A stretch of 64,000 bases of DNA from Streptomyces sp. P3 (GTDB lineage Bacteria; Actinomycetota; Actinomycetes; Streptomycetales; Streptomycetaceae): NCBI GenBank assembly GCA_016893485.2, contig JAFEKX020000001.1:2108001-2172000 (forward strand), in the 5' to 3' direction. Positions 25,121 to 35,784 of this stretch are shown piece by piece. The position numbers and the translations under genes were made by a program. Within the stretch, counting starts at the first letter, position 1, and every line of letters begins with the position of its first letter. Under the pieces are notes generated by a model. That model was not told the origin of the DNA. It ran no database searches and saw nothing but the letters and a program-made list of their open reading frames with translations.

Positions 25121-26463
25121 ATGAACATGGCGATGATGCGCCTGAGGCGCGAGGACCCGCGCGTCGTCGGCTCGTTCAGGCTTCACAGACGGCTCGGCGC
25201 GGGCGGAATGGGTGTCGTCTATCTGGGCTCCGACCGCAAGGGACAGCGGGTCGCGCTGAAGGTCATCCGGCCGGATCTGGCGGAGGACCAGGAGTTCCGT
25301 TCGCGGTTCGCGCGCGAGGTGTCGGCGGCTCGGCGGATTCGCGGGGATGTACTGCCCGGCTGGTCGCCGCGGATCTCGACGCCGATCGGCCGTGGTTCGC
25401 CACGCAGTACGTGCCCGGGCCGTCGCTTCACGACAAGGTCGCCGACGAGGGTGCGCTCGGTGCGGCCGAGGTCGCCGCCATCGGGGCCGCCCTGTCCGAG
25501 GGGGCTTGTTGCTGTGCACGAGGCCGGGGTCGTCCACCGGGATCTCAAGCCGTCGAACATCCTCCTCTCCCCCAAGGGTCCGCGGATCATCGACTTCGGT
25601 ATCGCCTGGGCGACCGGGGCGTCGACGCTCACGCATGTCGGTACGGCGGTCGGGTCGCCGGGGTTCCTCGCCCCTGAGCAGGTGCGGGGGCTGCCGTCAC
25701 GCCGGCCACCGATGTGTTCTCGCTCGGGGCCACGCTCGCTTACGCCTCGACCTCCGACTCGCCCTTCGGGCACGGTAGTTCCGAGGTCATGCTGTACCGC
25801 GTGGTGCACGAGGAGGCGCAGTTGCACGGGGTGCCGGACGCGCTCGCGCCGCTGGTCCGCGCGTGCCTCGCCAAGGATCCCGAGGAGCGGCCCAGCACGC
25901 TTCAGCTGTCCTTGCGGCTCAAGGAGATCGCGGCGCGTGAGGCGCAGGGGATTGCTGATGTACGGCCGCCTTCGCCTCGGGCGGCCGAGGCGGATCGGCC
26001 TACCGGGCGGCTTGCCGACAGTTATCCGGAGCAGCAGCGGACGCAGGGGGCGGCGTCCTCAGCATCCGCAGAGTCCGCAGGGGACTCCGGCGCCGCGTGG
26101 TGCGGCTCCGTCGTCCCGGGGTGGTGGTAGTCCGTCGCGTGGGGGTGGGGTGCCGTCTCGGCCGGGGCAGCCTCGGGCGACTCCGGCGGGGCGGAACACG
26201 ACGCGTTCCGGTGGGGGAGTCGGCCCGGGCCTCGTAGTGGGGCGGGGCGTTCTGGGCCGCGGACGACGGGGACCGGGCGGCGGCCTGCGAATCCGCGGCT
26301 GCTGCGGCAGCGGTTGTTCGTGTTCGTTGTGGTGACGTTGCTGGTCGCGTTGGGGATTGCGGTGGCTCAGGGGTGTTCGGGGCCGGCTCATGGGCTTGGG
26401 CCTGTGGGGCACGGGAGTGTTGTGGGGGCGGATGGTCGGGTTTCGGGTGGGTCCAGCGAGTAG
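25121..26463 (+). CDS. Membrane-anchored Ser/Thr protein kinase (Hanks type)
   Basis: About 447 aa. The kinase domain carries the P-loop LGAGGMGVVYLG, the VALKVI lysine, HRDLKPSN, the DFG motif (IIDFGIAWA) and APEQVRG. A long Pro/Ser/Gly-rich linker follows, then one TM (LFVFVVVTLLVALGIAVAQG) and a short extracellular tail ending GRVSGGSSE. No PASTA repeats are present. Indels near 25345, 25503, 25688 and in the linker near 26060-26210 break the frame; each side is clearly kinase sequence. Start ATG 25121 follows GCGGGG; ATG 25127 is also possible. Confidence 0.85.
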
Positions 26464-26791
26464 CGAGGACCGGATTTCGCCCCCGCCGCCCCTACCCGTC
26501 CCATCCTCCAGGGGCTGCCGCCCCTTCTCCCCCGCCTGGGGCTCCGCCCCCAGACCCCCAACGGCCCTGAAGGGGCCTCGTCCTCAAACGCCGGACGGGC
26601 TGAGTGAAGCGGGCTCAGGCCGGGAAGGTGCGCGTCGGACAGGCTGGGATCAGCTAGCCCGAACCGGAACGTGCACGCCGCACAAGCTGAGTGGTACCGA
26701 CCTGCATCGAGAAGCTCCCGATGACGCCAGCCCGTATGGAGAAGTAGCGCCGGACAGGCCGGAGTTGGCCCGCCCTGGACAGCCGCCCCAC
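26464..26791. repeat. Intergenic region carrying a Streptomyces-type dispersed repeat (R2)
   Basis: About 330 bp, no gene. Bases ~26475-26605 contain a Pro-codon-like C-rich block with two nested hairpins (GGGGCTGCCGCCCC near 26513 and CTGGGGCTCCGCCCCCAG near 26534). The sequence CCTCAAACGCCGGACGGGCT follows, which I recognise as a very common Streptomyces intergenic element. It lies between the kinase stop and the convergent NUDIX gene. The rest (26620-26791) shows nothing definable. Confidence 0.65.
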
Positions 26792-27188
26792 CTACAACCC
26801 CGGCAGGACCCGCTCGAAGAACTCCCGGTCCGCCTCGAAAAGCGGGGTCATCGTCAGGAACTCCGTCGGTGTCACCCAACGGACCTCGGACACCTCGGCC
26901 GGGTCGGGGACGATCGTGCCGTTGCCTGTTTCGGTGGCGGTCCACCAGTGGAGGCGGAAGCGGCCGTCGTCCGTCTGGGACTCCCAGACCTTGCTCAGCG
27001 GGGGAGACCGCTAGGCCTACCTCCTCGTGGACCTCTCTGACCAGGGCCTCTTCCTGGCTCTCGCCGGGTTCGAGTTTGCCGCTGAGCGGGGCCCAGTAGC
27101 CCGAGCGCGACGAGTCGGGGCCGCGGCGGATGACGAGGACGCGGTTCGCGCGTCGGAGTACGGCGACGATCGCCTCGCGCTGGGCCAA
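26792..27188 (-). CDS. NUDIX hydrolase
   Basis: About 131 aa. The Nudix box is complete: GKLEPGESQEEALVREVHEE followed by VGL. Start TTG 27188 is supported by AGGAG 5 nt upstream and by LAQREAIVAVLRRANRVLVI right after it. It begins 9 nt past the stop of the RNA methyltransferase gene, so the two are co-transcribed. One indel near 27003 (AVSPL | SKVWESQTDDG) is corrected by a single base; the end is VLPGL at TAG 26794-26792. The substrate is probably a nucleotide diphosphate derivative; it cannot be narrowed further. Confidence 0.87.
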
Positions 27189-27196
27189 GCCGGCTC

Positions 27197-28014
27197 CTAG
27201 AGTGCGGGGCGGCCGGTGGCCACCGCGTAGAAGGCGACCGCGGCCGCGGCACCCACGTTGAGGGAGTCGACGCCGTGGGCCATGGGGATGCGGACCCATT
27301 CGTCGGCCGCCACCAGGGCTTGGGTGGACAGGCCGTCGCCCTCTGCTCCCAGCATCAGGGCCACTCGTGCCATGCGGTGGGGAGCCGCCTCGTCCAGGCT
27401 CTTCGCCTTCTCGTCGGGGGTCAGCGCCAGGAGGGTGAAGCCCGCTTCTCGGACCGACTCCAGGCCCTTGGGCCAGCTGTCCAGGCGGGCGTACGGGACG
27501 GAGAAGACCGCGCCCATCGAGACCTTCACACTGCGGCGGTAGAGGGGGTCCGCGCAGTCGGGGACAGGAGGACCGCGTCCATGCCCAACGCCGCCGCCGA
27601 GCGGAAGATCGCGCCGATGTTGGTGTGGTCGTTCACCGACTCCATCACCACCACCCGGCGCGTGGTCTGGAGGAGTTCGTCCGCCGTGGGGAGCGGTTTG
27701 CGTTGCATGGAGGCCAGGGCGCCTCTGTGGACGTGGTAGCCCGTGACGCGTTCGGCCAGTTCGGGGCTGACCGCGTAGACGGGGGCGGGGAGTTCGTCGA
27801 TGACGTCGCGCATGACGTCGACCCACTTCGCGGAGAGGAGCATCGACCGCATCTCGTAGCCCGCGTCCTTGGCCCGTCTGATGACCTTCTCGCCTTCGGC
27901 GATGAACAGGCCCTCGGCCGGTTCGCGCTTGCGGCGCAGCTCTACGTCGGTCAGGCCCGTGTAATCACGCAGGCGCGGGTCGTCGGGATCCTCAACGGTG
28001 ATGAGATCGGCCAC
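27197..28014 (-). CDS. TrmH/SpoU-family RNA 2'-O-methyltransferase
   Basis: About 272 aa. An N-terminal substrate-binding domain (EGLFIAEGEKVIRRAKDAGY) precedes the SPOUT catalytic domain. The three motifs are NDHTNIGAIFRSAAALGMD, MLGAEGDGLS and SLNVGAAAAVAFYAV. It likely methylates ribose in rRNA or tRNA using SAM. One indel near 27560 (VLLSP | DCADPLYRRS). Start GTG 28014, without a clear Shine-Dalgarno. It lies 64 bp downstream of the siroheme synthase gene and directly upstream of NUDIX. Confidence 0.88.
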
Positions 28015-28078
28015 AGGGTGATACTGCCTTGTCCTGGGTGTGGTGCCAACGGCTGGGAACGGGTTGTGTTACCCGGGG

Positions 28079-29311
28079 TTACGCAAGTTCCTTCGGTCCT
28101 ACGGTGACCACCGCGCCGATGACGATCACCGCGGGCGGCTTCACGTCCTCGGTGCGTACGGTCTCGCCGACCGTCGCGAGGGTCGCGTCCACCCGGCGCT
28201 GGGCGGCCGTCGTTCCCTCCTGGACCAGGGCGACCGGGGTGTCGGCCGGCTTGCCGTGCGCGATCAGGGTCTCGGCGATCTTGCCGATCTTGTCCACGCC
28301 CATGAGGACGACGAGGGTGCCGGTCAGCCTGGCCAGGGACGGCCAGTCGACCAGCGAGCGCTCGTCGTCAGGGGAAACATGGCCGCTCACCACCGTGAAC
28401 TCGTGTGCCACGCCCCGATGGGTGACCGGGATGCCCGCCGCGCCCGGTACCGAGATGGAGCTGGAGATGCCCGGCACGACGGTGCACGGGATGCCCGCCT
28501 CCGCGAGCGCCTGGATCTCCTCCATGCCGCGGCCGTAGACGAAGGGGTCGCCGCCCTTGAGGCGGACCACCGACTTGCCCTGCTTGGCGTGTTCGATCAG
28601 GGCGTTGTTGATGGCCTCCTGGGCCATGTAGCGGCCGTACGGGATCTTCGCCGCGTCGATCACCTCGACGTGCGGCGGGAGTTCGGCGAGGAGGTCGCGG
28701 GGGCCGAGGCGGTCGGCGATGACCACGTCGGCCTCGGCGAGGAGGCGGCGGCCGCGGACCGTGATGAGGTCGGGGTCGCCGGGGCCGCCGCCGACCAGGG
28801 CGACGCCCGGGGTGCGGGTGCGGTGGTGCGGGGCGACGAGGGTGCCGTCGCGCAGGCCCGCCACGACCGCGTCGCGGATGGCGGCGGTGTGGCGGGGGTC
28901 GCGGCCTCGCGCGTCGGTGGTGAGGACGGCGACCGTCACGCCTTCGCTGTGGCCCGTCGCCGGGGTCCACGCGGTGGCCTGGTCGGCGTCGTCGGAACGG
29001 ACGCACCAGACGCGGTGGGCCTCGGCTTCGGCGGAGGCCCGGGTGTTCGCCTCCGGGTCCGTGGTCGCGATCAGGGCGTACCACGCGTCCGCCAAGTCGC
29101 CCTCCGCGTACGGGCGGCGCTCCCAGGCGATCTCGCCCGCGTCCGCCATCGCCTCCACGGACGGGGTCGCCTGCGGGGACACGAGGAGGATGTCCGCGCC
29201 CGCCGCGATCAGCGCGGGCAGCCGGCGCTGCGCGACCTGGCCGCCGCCGAGGACGACGACCCTGCGGCCGGTGAGGCGGAGGCCTACGGGGTAGGCGGGG
29301 TGTTCGGCCAT
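28079..29311 (-). CDS. cysG: Siroheme synthase: uroporphyrinogen-III methyltransferase with precorrin-2 dehydrogenase domain
   Basis: 410 aa, intact. The N-terminal Rossmann domain (RRVVVLGGGQVAQRRLPALI) corresponds to precorrin-2 dehydrogenase/ferrochelatase. The C-terminal SUMT domain starts at VALVGGGPGDPDLITVRG and has VVRLKGGDPFVYGRGMEE. The product feeds siroheme for sulfite and nitrite reductases and cobalamin. It lies next to cobT and cobL, so a shared corrin role is plausible. In many Streptomyces this gene is labelled cobA. Start ATG 29311. Confidence 0.93.
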   Translation of the reverse strand: MAEHPAYPVGLRLTGRRVVVLGGGQVAQRRLPALIAAGADILLVSPQATPSVEAMADAGEIAWERRPYAEGDLADAWYALIATTDPEANTRASAEAEAHRVWCVRSDDADQATAWTPATGHSEGVTVAVLTTDARGRDPRHTAAIRDAVVAGLRDGTLVAPHHRTRTPGVALVGGGPGDPDLITVRGRRLLAEADVVIADRLGPRDLLAELPPHVEVIDAAKIPYGRYMAQEAINNALIEHAKQGKSVVRLKGGDPFVYGRGMEEIQALAEAGIPCTVVPGISSSISVPGAAGIPVTHRGVAHEFTVVSGHVSPDDERSLVDWPSLARLTGTLVVLMGVDKIGKIAETLIAHGKPADTPVALVQEGTTAAQRRVDATLATVGETVRTEDVKPPAVIVIGAVVTVGPKELA

Positions 29312-29406
29312 GAGGGTGCGGCTCCTCTTGTGCGGCGGGTCTCCCCCGCGTGCTTTCACGGCGCGCGGTGGCCCTGACGTGCAGATTTTAAGGGCAGGGC
29401 GTCAGC

Positions 29407-29436
29407 GCGGCCCAGCCGGTCCACCGGCTGGGCCGC
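29407..29436 (-). terminator. cobT terminator
   Basis: A 14-bp stem GCGGCCCAGCCGGT / ACCGGCTGGGCCGC with a 2-nt apex, 19 nt after the cobT stop and before the cysG start. Confidence 0.85.
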
Positions 29437-29454
29437 ATCGCCGACTGCGGGCGC

Positions 29455-32400
29455 CTACTTTTCCGTCACCCCTGCGGAGTCGAACGTCGCCACCTCGTGC
29501 ATCGCCCGGGCCGTGCTCTGCACCAGCGGCAGGGCCAGCAGCGCGCCCGTGCCCTCGCCGAGGCGGAGGTCGAGGTCGACCAGGGGGCGCAGGCCGAGCT
29601 TGTTCAGGGCGGCCACGTGGCCCGGTTCGGCGCTGCGGTGGCCCGCGATGCAGGCCGCGAGGACCTCGGGGGCGATGGCGCGGGCCACGAGAGCCGCGGC
29701 GCCCGCGCTGACGCCGTCCAGGATCACCGGCGTACGCAGGGACGCGCCGCCGAGCAACAGGCCGACCATCGCCGCGTGTTCGAAACCGCCGACCGCGGCG
29801 AGGACGCCGATGGGGTCGGCCGGGTCCGGCTGGTGGAGGTCGATCGCGCGGCGCACGACCTCCGTCTTGCGGGCCAGGGTCTCGTCGTTGATGCCGGTGC
29901 CCCGGCCGGTGACCTCGGCGGGGTCGGTGTCCGTGAACACCGAGATCAGGGCCGCCGACGCGGTGGTGTTCGCGATGCCCATCTCACCGGTGAGCAGAGC
30001 CTTGTTGCCGGCCGCCACCAGGTCGCGGGCGGTCTCGATACCCACCTCGATGGCCTGCTTGGCCTCCTCGCGGGACATCGCGGGACCGGTGGTCATGTCG
30101 GACGTACCGGCACGGATCTTGCGGGGCAACAGGCCGGGCGTGGCCGGGAGTTCGGACGCGACGCCGACGTCCACGACGCACACCTCGGCGCCCACCTGGC
30201 TCGCGAAGGCGTTGCAAACCGCCCCGCCGCCAAGGAAGTTGGCGACCATCTGGGCCGTGACCTCCTGCGGCCAAGGGGTGACCCCCTGCGCGTGCACGCC
30301 GTGGTCGCCCGCGAAGATCGCGACGGCCGCGGGCTCCGGGATCGGCGGCGGGCACTGCCGGGAAAGACCGGACAGCTGCGCGGAGATGATCTCCAGCATG
30401 CCGAGCGAGCCCGGCGGCTTCGTCATCCGCTTCTGCCGCTCCCACGCCTCGCCGAGCGCCTTCGCGTCGAGCGGGCGGATCCCGGCGACGGTCTCCGCGA
30501 GCAGGTCGTGCGGGTCCTCGCCGGGCAGCGCCCGACGGCCGTAGGTCTCCTCGTGCACGACCCACGACAGCGGGCGGCGCTTGGACCAGCCCGCCTGCAT
30601 CAGTTCGGGCTCGTCCGGGAACTCGTCGACGTAGCCGACGCAGAGGTACGCGATGACCTCCAGGTGCTCCGGCAGGCCGAGGGCGCGGACCATCTCGCGC
30701 TCGTCGAAGAAGCTGACCCAGCCGACGCCGAGGCCCTCGGCGCGGGCGGCGAGCCAGAGGTTCTCGACGGCGAGCGCGGCGGAGTACGGCGCCATCTGCG
30801 GCTGCGTGTGCCGGCCGAGCGTGTGCCGGCCGCCGCGGGTCGGGTCGGCGGTGACGACGATGTTCACCGGGGTGTCGAGGATGGCCTCGATCTTCAGTTC
30901 CTTGAACTGCTTCGCCCTGCCCTTCGGCAGCGACTTCGCGTACGCCTCGCGCTGGCTCTGCGCGAGCTCGTGCATGTTCCGGCGGGTCTCGGCGGAACGG
31001 ATGACCACGAAGTCCCACGGCTGCGAGTGCCCGACCGACGGCGCGGTGTGCGCCGCCTCCAGGACGCGCAGCAGCACGTCGTGCGGAATCGGGTCGCTGC
31101 GGAAGCCGTTGCGGATGTCCCGACGCTCCCGCATCACCTTCAGCACGGCCTCGCGCTCGGCGTCGTCGTAGGCGGGAGCGGCCGGTCCGGTGGACTCTCG
31201 TACGTCTTCCACTGCGGCCGTGCTCTCTTCTTCCTGATCGGCGGCCCGGGTGTCCAGGTCGTCGGCGTGCTGTACGAGTTCCGGTCCGAGGTCGGAGTCC
31301 GCCTCACGGGGTGCGGGCACGGCGGCGAACGCGTCCTCCGCGCCGACGAGTTGCTCCTCCGGAGGGAGCGTCAGCGGGTGCGGCGGGGTCGGCGCGAGGT
31401 GCGGGGTGGTGGGCACCGAACCCTCCACCGGCACGAAACGCCCCAGCGAGTCGTCGGGGTGCGGCGCCGGCCCGCTCGCCAACTGGGCGTCCGCGTCCAC
31501 CTGTTGGGGCTGGACGAGGCGCACACCCTCGGGGGCGACCGGCTGCGGCACGGGCGGGGGACCAACTCCACCTCCGGCTCCACCAGTTGCTCCGGCTCGG
31601 GCAGCGGCGCTGCCTCCGCCGGCGGTTCCGGGCGGGGGCTTCGGCCACGACGGGCGGTGCGACCGGTGCGGGTTCGGCTTCTACGACCGCTTCCGCTTCG
31701 GGCAGTTCCACCGGGACCGGGGCGACCTCGGCGAAAGCGGCGGGCTCGGGGGTGAACGGGGCTCAACCTCCGTGGGCGCGGCCTGAGTTGGGGCGGCTTC
31801 CTGGAAGTCGGGAGTCCCCGCGACGGGCGTGACCTCGTGGACGGGCGGGGTGTCGAGCGCCTGCTCCACTACGGGGGCCTGCTCGGCGGCGAAGACCTGG
31901 TCGACCGCCGGGGCCTGCTCGGGAGTGACCGCGGCCTCGAAACGAACGGCTCCTCGGCGACCGGTACGGCATCCGGAGCGGGCTGTTCCGGATGCGGTTC
32001 CTGTGCGGCGGCCACGACGGGCACAGCCTCGGGAAGCGGACCGGCGTCCATGACGGGCGCGTCCTCGGGAACCGGTCCCGCGCCGCTCACCGGCACGTCC
32101 TCGGCCACCGGAGCGACCGCGCCCTCGGCGGCACCACCGGCGTCCGGCACGAACTGCGGCTCGGCGCCCTGCTCATAGACCTGGGCCCGCACCGGCTCCT
32201 GCGGCTGCTCGGGCGACTGACCGGCGAGCGAAGCCTGGACGTCCTCGGGCAGGTGGCCCGTCTCGTGGACGCCGGCGTTCCCGGAGGTCTCCGTGCTGAC
32301 GTGGGCGAACGGGGTCGCGGGCTCCCCCGCGTACACCTGCCCCTGCACCTGCCAGGCGGTCCCGGCCTCGGGCGCCTGAGCCAGGCCCGCAGCGGTACCG

Positions 32401-33280
32401 GCACTCGCGGCGACGGCGGTGGCCGGACCCGGCTCGGGCGCGACGACCCCGGCGTCCAGGGCCGTGGCGATGCCACCGCCCACCGCGACCGGAGCCTGTG
32501 CCTGCGCCGGCTGCTCCGCGGGTTCGCTGCCCGGCTCGGCAAGCGGAACAACCGTTTCCGCTGTCTGCACCCCCGCGCTCACCGGCGGCTGGACACCCCA
32601 CGGCGATGCGCCCTGCGGGGGCAGGTCGCGGAGTTGGGGTGCGTCGAAGTAGTCGGGGCCGGTCGCCGCCGGGCCCGGCTGCCGTACCGGCGCGCCGGCG
32701 GGGCCGCGGTCGGCGAGGGAGCGGACCGGGCTCGCGGAGGTGTCGGGGAGGGGCGGGCCGAGGTGCAGCGGTCGGCGCGGCGGGACCGGCGCGGGCGGCG
32801 GCGGTGCGGGATGCCGGACGGCCCCCAGATCGACGGAACCGCTGTCCCGCCCGTCCGTCTCGTGCGGACCGGGTTCGTGTACGACGGCTTCCTGCGGAGC
32901 GGGTTCGTGGACAGGGGCCTCGTGCGCACCCGGCTCCGGTGCGGCGGCCTCGTGCACAGCGGGCTCCTGCGGAACCGGCTCCTGCGCGGGGGCTCGTACG
33001 CGACGCCGTCGTACGCGGCGGCGTCGTACGTGACCTGCTCCGGCGCCACCTGCTCCTGCGGAGCGGGCGCGTGGACGGTCTCGACGACGGGCTCGGGAGC
33101 GGGCGGCGGGACCTCGTTGCCCCAGGCGCCCTGGGCGCCCGGCAGCAGCAGGAGGTCTTCGTCCTCGGCGGTGGTCTCGGAGAGGTAGGTGTACGCGCCG
33201 TGCGCGGGAACGCCCGGCTGTTCCACCATGCCTGCGTTCTCCGGCAGCCCCTCGGCCGGGATCTGGCCGGTGTCGGTCAT
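29455..33280 (-). CDS. cobT: Giant fusion: disordered region + BluB (DMB synthase) + CobT phosphoribosyltransferase
   Basis: About 1275 aa. ATG 33280, preceded by GAGGGG, begins MTDTGQIPAEGLPENAGMVE. Roughly 600 residues rich in Pro, Glu, Ala and Val follow (repeats like HEPAPQEAVVHEPGP). Next comes a BluB nitroreductase-like domain (RRDIRNGFRSDPIPHDVLLR, TAPSVGHSQPWDFVVIRSAE). The C-terminal third is CobT (MTKPPGSLGMLE, LTGEMGIANTTASAALISV, LRLGEGTGALLALPL with the catalytic Glu). BluB makes 5,6-dimethylbenzimidazole and CobT attaches its ribotide, so the fusion could hand the base over directly. Indels near 32995, 31945, 31700 and 31560 lie only in the disordered part; the two enzyme domains are intact. 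Confidence 0.88.
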
Positions 33281-33664
33281 GCGTACCCCTCGCCCATCGG
33301 TTAGTGCTTCTTCGACCCGCTCACCGGAAACGGCGCACCGACCGCCCCGCAGTGGAGAACGAGCGTGCCTGTCCAGCGGCACGAACGACCCGGCGCCAAA
33401 AAGCGACAAAGCCATTTAGACGACAAAGCCATTCACTGGCATTGTCGCGGCCGTTCGGCCGTCGCGACAGCTTGATCCGCGACGGTCCGCTGTGGACTGC
33501 GCCACGTTGCGCGTCCTCCGGTTACGCCGTACCACACTCACCCCAAAACGGGCGGGTTTTCCGGACATTGACGAACGAAGTGCCGGGTCACCCGAAGCGG
33601 TACAACAGTCCGCCAGCCTACCGCGCGCAGTACGACAACAGGATCACGGGGACGGTACGAGGGG
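33281..33664. other. cobL-cobT intergenic region
   Basis: 384 bp without a gene. It contains the cobT ribosome-binding site, the repeat cluster at 33404-33469 and presumably the cobT promoter. I looked for a cobalamin riboswitch B12 box on the minus strand and did not find one. Confidence 0.6.
33404..33469. promoter_or_regulatory. Direct and inverted repeats in the cobT upstream region
   Basis: CGACAAAGCCATT occurs at 33404-33416 and 33421-33433 (17-bp phase). The second copy is also the left arm of a near-perfect inverted repeat with TGGCATTGTCG (33437-33447). A hairpin TGTCGCG...CGCGACA (33443-33469) overlaps it. It could be an operator or a leader structure; no regulator can be named. Confidence 0.4.
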
Positions 33665-34889
33665 TCAGGAAACGCGCTCCGGGAGGAGGCCGCTGAGCAG
33701 GAACGCGACGCTGCGTTCGGTCTCCGTCCAGGCCCTGGTGTCGAGTTCGACGGACTGCAGGAGGGCGCACTCCACGTGGTAGCCGTGCTCCGTCAGGTCG
33801 CGGCCGATCAACTCGGCCTCGTCCCGGGTCGAGGCGTGCGCCACGATGCGCTGCGGACGCCGGTCGGCGACCGCGGAGACGACCGCCGCCTCCCCCGCCG
33901 CCGACGCGCACCACGTCGGGTTCGGGGAGGTTCTCCAGGATGTGCGGGGCGTCGCCCTGGACGATCTGGAGGTGCACGCCGAAGCTGCGGGCGGCGGAGT
34001 CGGTGCCGGTGCAGGCCTGGGTGTCGCGGTCGACGGCGATGACGGCGGCCCCGGCGCGGGCCGCCTCGATCGCGAAGGCGCCGCTGCCGCAGCCGATGTC
34101 CCACACGAGGTCTCCGACGCGCGGGCCGAGGCGGGCGAGCTGAGCGGCCCGGAGCAGATCCGTCTCGCCTTCGCCGAGTTGGCCGCCGTAGGCCTCGGCG
34201 GGGAGGGTCCAGCCGCGGGCGACGGCGGACGGGTCGCGGCCGGCGATCCAGCCCTCGCCGGTGACGCCGGTGACCATGGGGCCGACCGGGCCGCCCATGA
34301 CGATGACGACGTTCGGGTCGCGCCAGGTGCGGTCGGCGGCCTTGTCGGAGGTGAGGACGGTGACCTGCTCGTGCTCGGTGCCCAGTTCCTCGCAGATGAC
34401 GAAGGTGCGGTGGACGCCCTCCATGAGGAGGCCCAGCTCGGCGGGTCCCGCGCCCGGTGAGGTGAGGACGGCGACCTTCGTGTGGGCCCGGCATACGTTC
34501 ACCGCGCGTCGCAGGGTGCGCCGGTGTGCGACGACCACCTGCGCGTCGTCCCAGGGCATCCCGGCGCGGGCGAAGGCGGCGGCCACGGAGGAGACGGCGG
34601 GGACGACCTCGACCTCAAGGCCGAACTCCGGGTCGCGCAGGGTCCGTACGACGCCGAAGAAGCCGGGGTCACCGTCGGCGAACACGACCGCGGTGCCGCG
34701 GTGTCCGGCGATCCGGCGAGCGGCCAGGGCGACGCTGCCGAGGCGGATGCGCTCAGCGCGCTCCGGTACCTCGGGGAGCGCGAGATGGTGGGGTGCGCCG
34801 GCCACGAGGGTGGCGGCGGCGAGGGCGGAGCATGCCGCGGCGGTCAGCGGAGAGCCGTCCCAGCCGATCACCGTGACGCGGTCGGCCAT
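33665..34889 (-). CDS. cobL: Precorrin-6Y C5,15-methyltransferase (CobL, CbiE+CbiT)
   Basis: About 407 aa. The N-terminal CbiE-like tetrapyrrole methylase (VTVIGWDGSPLTAAACSAL, GTAVVFADGDPGFFGVVRTL) is fused to a CbiT SAM-dependent domain (DLVWDIGCGSGAFAIEAARA). It catalyses two methylations plus decarboxylation in the aerobic corrin pathway. One indel falls in a Gly-codon run near 33900; the restored end is RSVAFLLSGLLPERVS at TGA 33667-33665. Start ATG 34889. It stands beside cobT in a cobalamin locus. Confidence 0.9.
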
Positions 34890-35003
34890 CGTCGTCAGTC
34901 TCCAGGGAGTTTTTCGCAGGTCGTCGGGAAAGCGGCCCGCACGCGGGCAACGTGAGGGTACCTGGTACGGCCGGGAGGTGCTCCCCGCCCATACCCGCCG
35001 GAG

Positions 35004-35642
35004 TCAGTTCCAGTCGGCGAGTGACGTGAAACCGTCGACGTCGGCGAGCTGTTCGGCCGTGCCCTCCAGGTCCTCCGGGAGGAGGCTCCACACGATGAAG
35101 TCGGTGCGGACGTCGCTCCAGGTGCCGTCGTCCGCGTGGACGTGCGCTATGCACGCGCCCCGCAGGACGCCCTCGCTGATGCAGCCGATCTTCTGGGCGA
35201 CCTGCTGGGAGGCCGTGTTGTCGGCGGCGGTGCGCAGTTCGATGCGCTCCAACTTCTGGTCCCCGAACAGCCATTGGGCGGTGGCGAGCGCGGCCTCGGA
35301 CGCGTAGCCCTCGCCGCGCGCCCAGGGGGCGATGATGTACGACAGCTCGGTGGACCGGATGTGCCAGTTGGTCTTGGTCAACTGGACGATGCCGACGAGC
35401 CGTTGGGTGAGGAACTCGGTGACGGCGAGGTCGAGGCCGCGGCCCGAGGCGCGCTCGGTGGGCGCGTACTCGGTGATCCAACGGCGCGCCTGGGCCTCGG
35501 AGTAGGGCTGTGGGACGTCGGTCCAGGACCCGACCTGTTCGTCGTTCATCATCTCCGTCAGCGCGGGGATGTCGTCCTCGTCGAGGGGCCGCAGCACCAA
35601 CCGCTCCGTGCTGATGGAGATGTTGGGGAAGGTGCTCGTCAT
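35004..35642 (-). CDS. GNAT acetyltransferase (RimJ/RimL-like)
   Basis: 212 aa, intact. RimJ/RimL-type hallmarks are ISTERLVLRPLDEDDIPALT at the N-terminus, then LSYIIAPWARGEGYASEAAL and RIELRTAADNTASQQVAQKI. It probably acetylates a protein N-terminus or a small amine; the substrate is unknown. Start ATG 35642. It is flanked by cobL and the methionine transport locus, with no operon link evident. Confidence 0.88.
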   Translation of the reverse strand: MTSTFPNISISTERLVLRPLDEDDIPALTEMMNDEQVGSWTDVPQPYSEAQARRWITEYAPTERASGRGLDLAVTEFLTQRLVGIVQLTKTNWHIRSTELSYIIAPWARGEGYASEAALATAQWLFGDQKLERIELRTAADNTASQQVAQKIGCISEGVLRGACIAHVHADDGTWSDVRTDFIVWSLLPEDLEGTAEQLADVDGFTSLADWN

Positions 35643-35721
35643 GCGCCGCTCCGTAACCTCTGGAAAATGTTCAGGGCAACCTGAACTGCCCAGCATGCAG
35701 CATCGAAGGGCCCAGCCGCAC

Positions 35722-35758
35722 CACGGGGTCCACCCGCGGTGAGCGAGTGGACCCCGTG
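35722..35758 (-). terminator. Terminator of the methionine transport operon
   Basis: A 12-bp perfect stem CACGGGGTCCAC / GTGGACCCCGTG with a 13-nt loop, 27 nt beyond the second metQ stop. Confidence 0.8.
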
Positions 35759-35784
35759 CGTGGTGATACGCGGCGTACGCCCCG

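Noticed and set aside
29497..31755. A 752-codon plus-strand open frame antisense to cobT
   Set aside because: It is the mirror of a high-GC coding frame: Arg/Gly/Val-rich, without domains. BluB and CobT motifs on the minus strand fully explain the region.
33281..33664. Cobalamin riboswitch expected upstream of cobT
   Set aside because: No B12-box-like or adenosyl-pocket consensus string was found on the minus strand. An Rfam covariance search would settle it.
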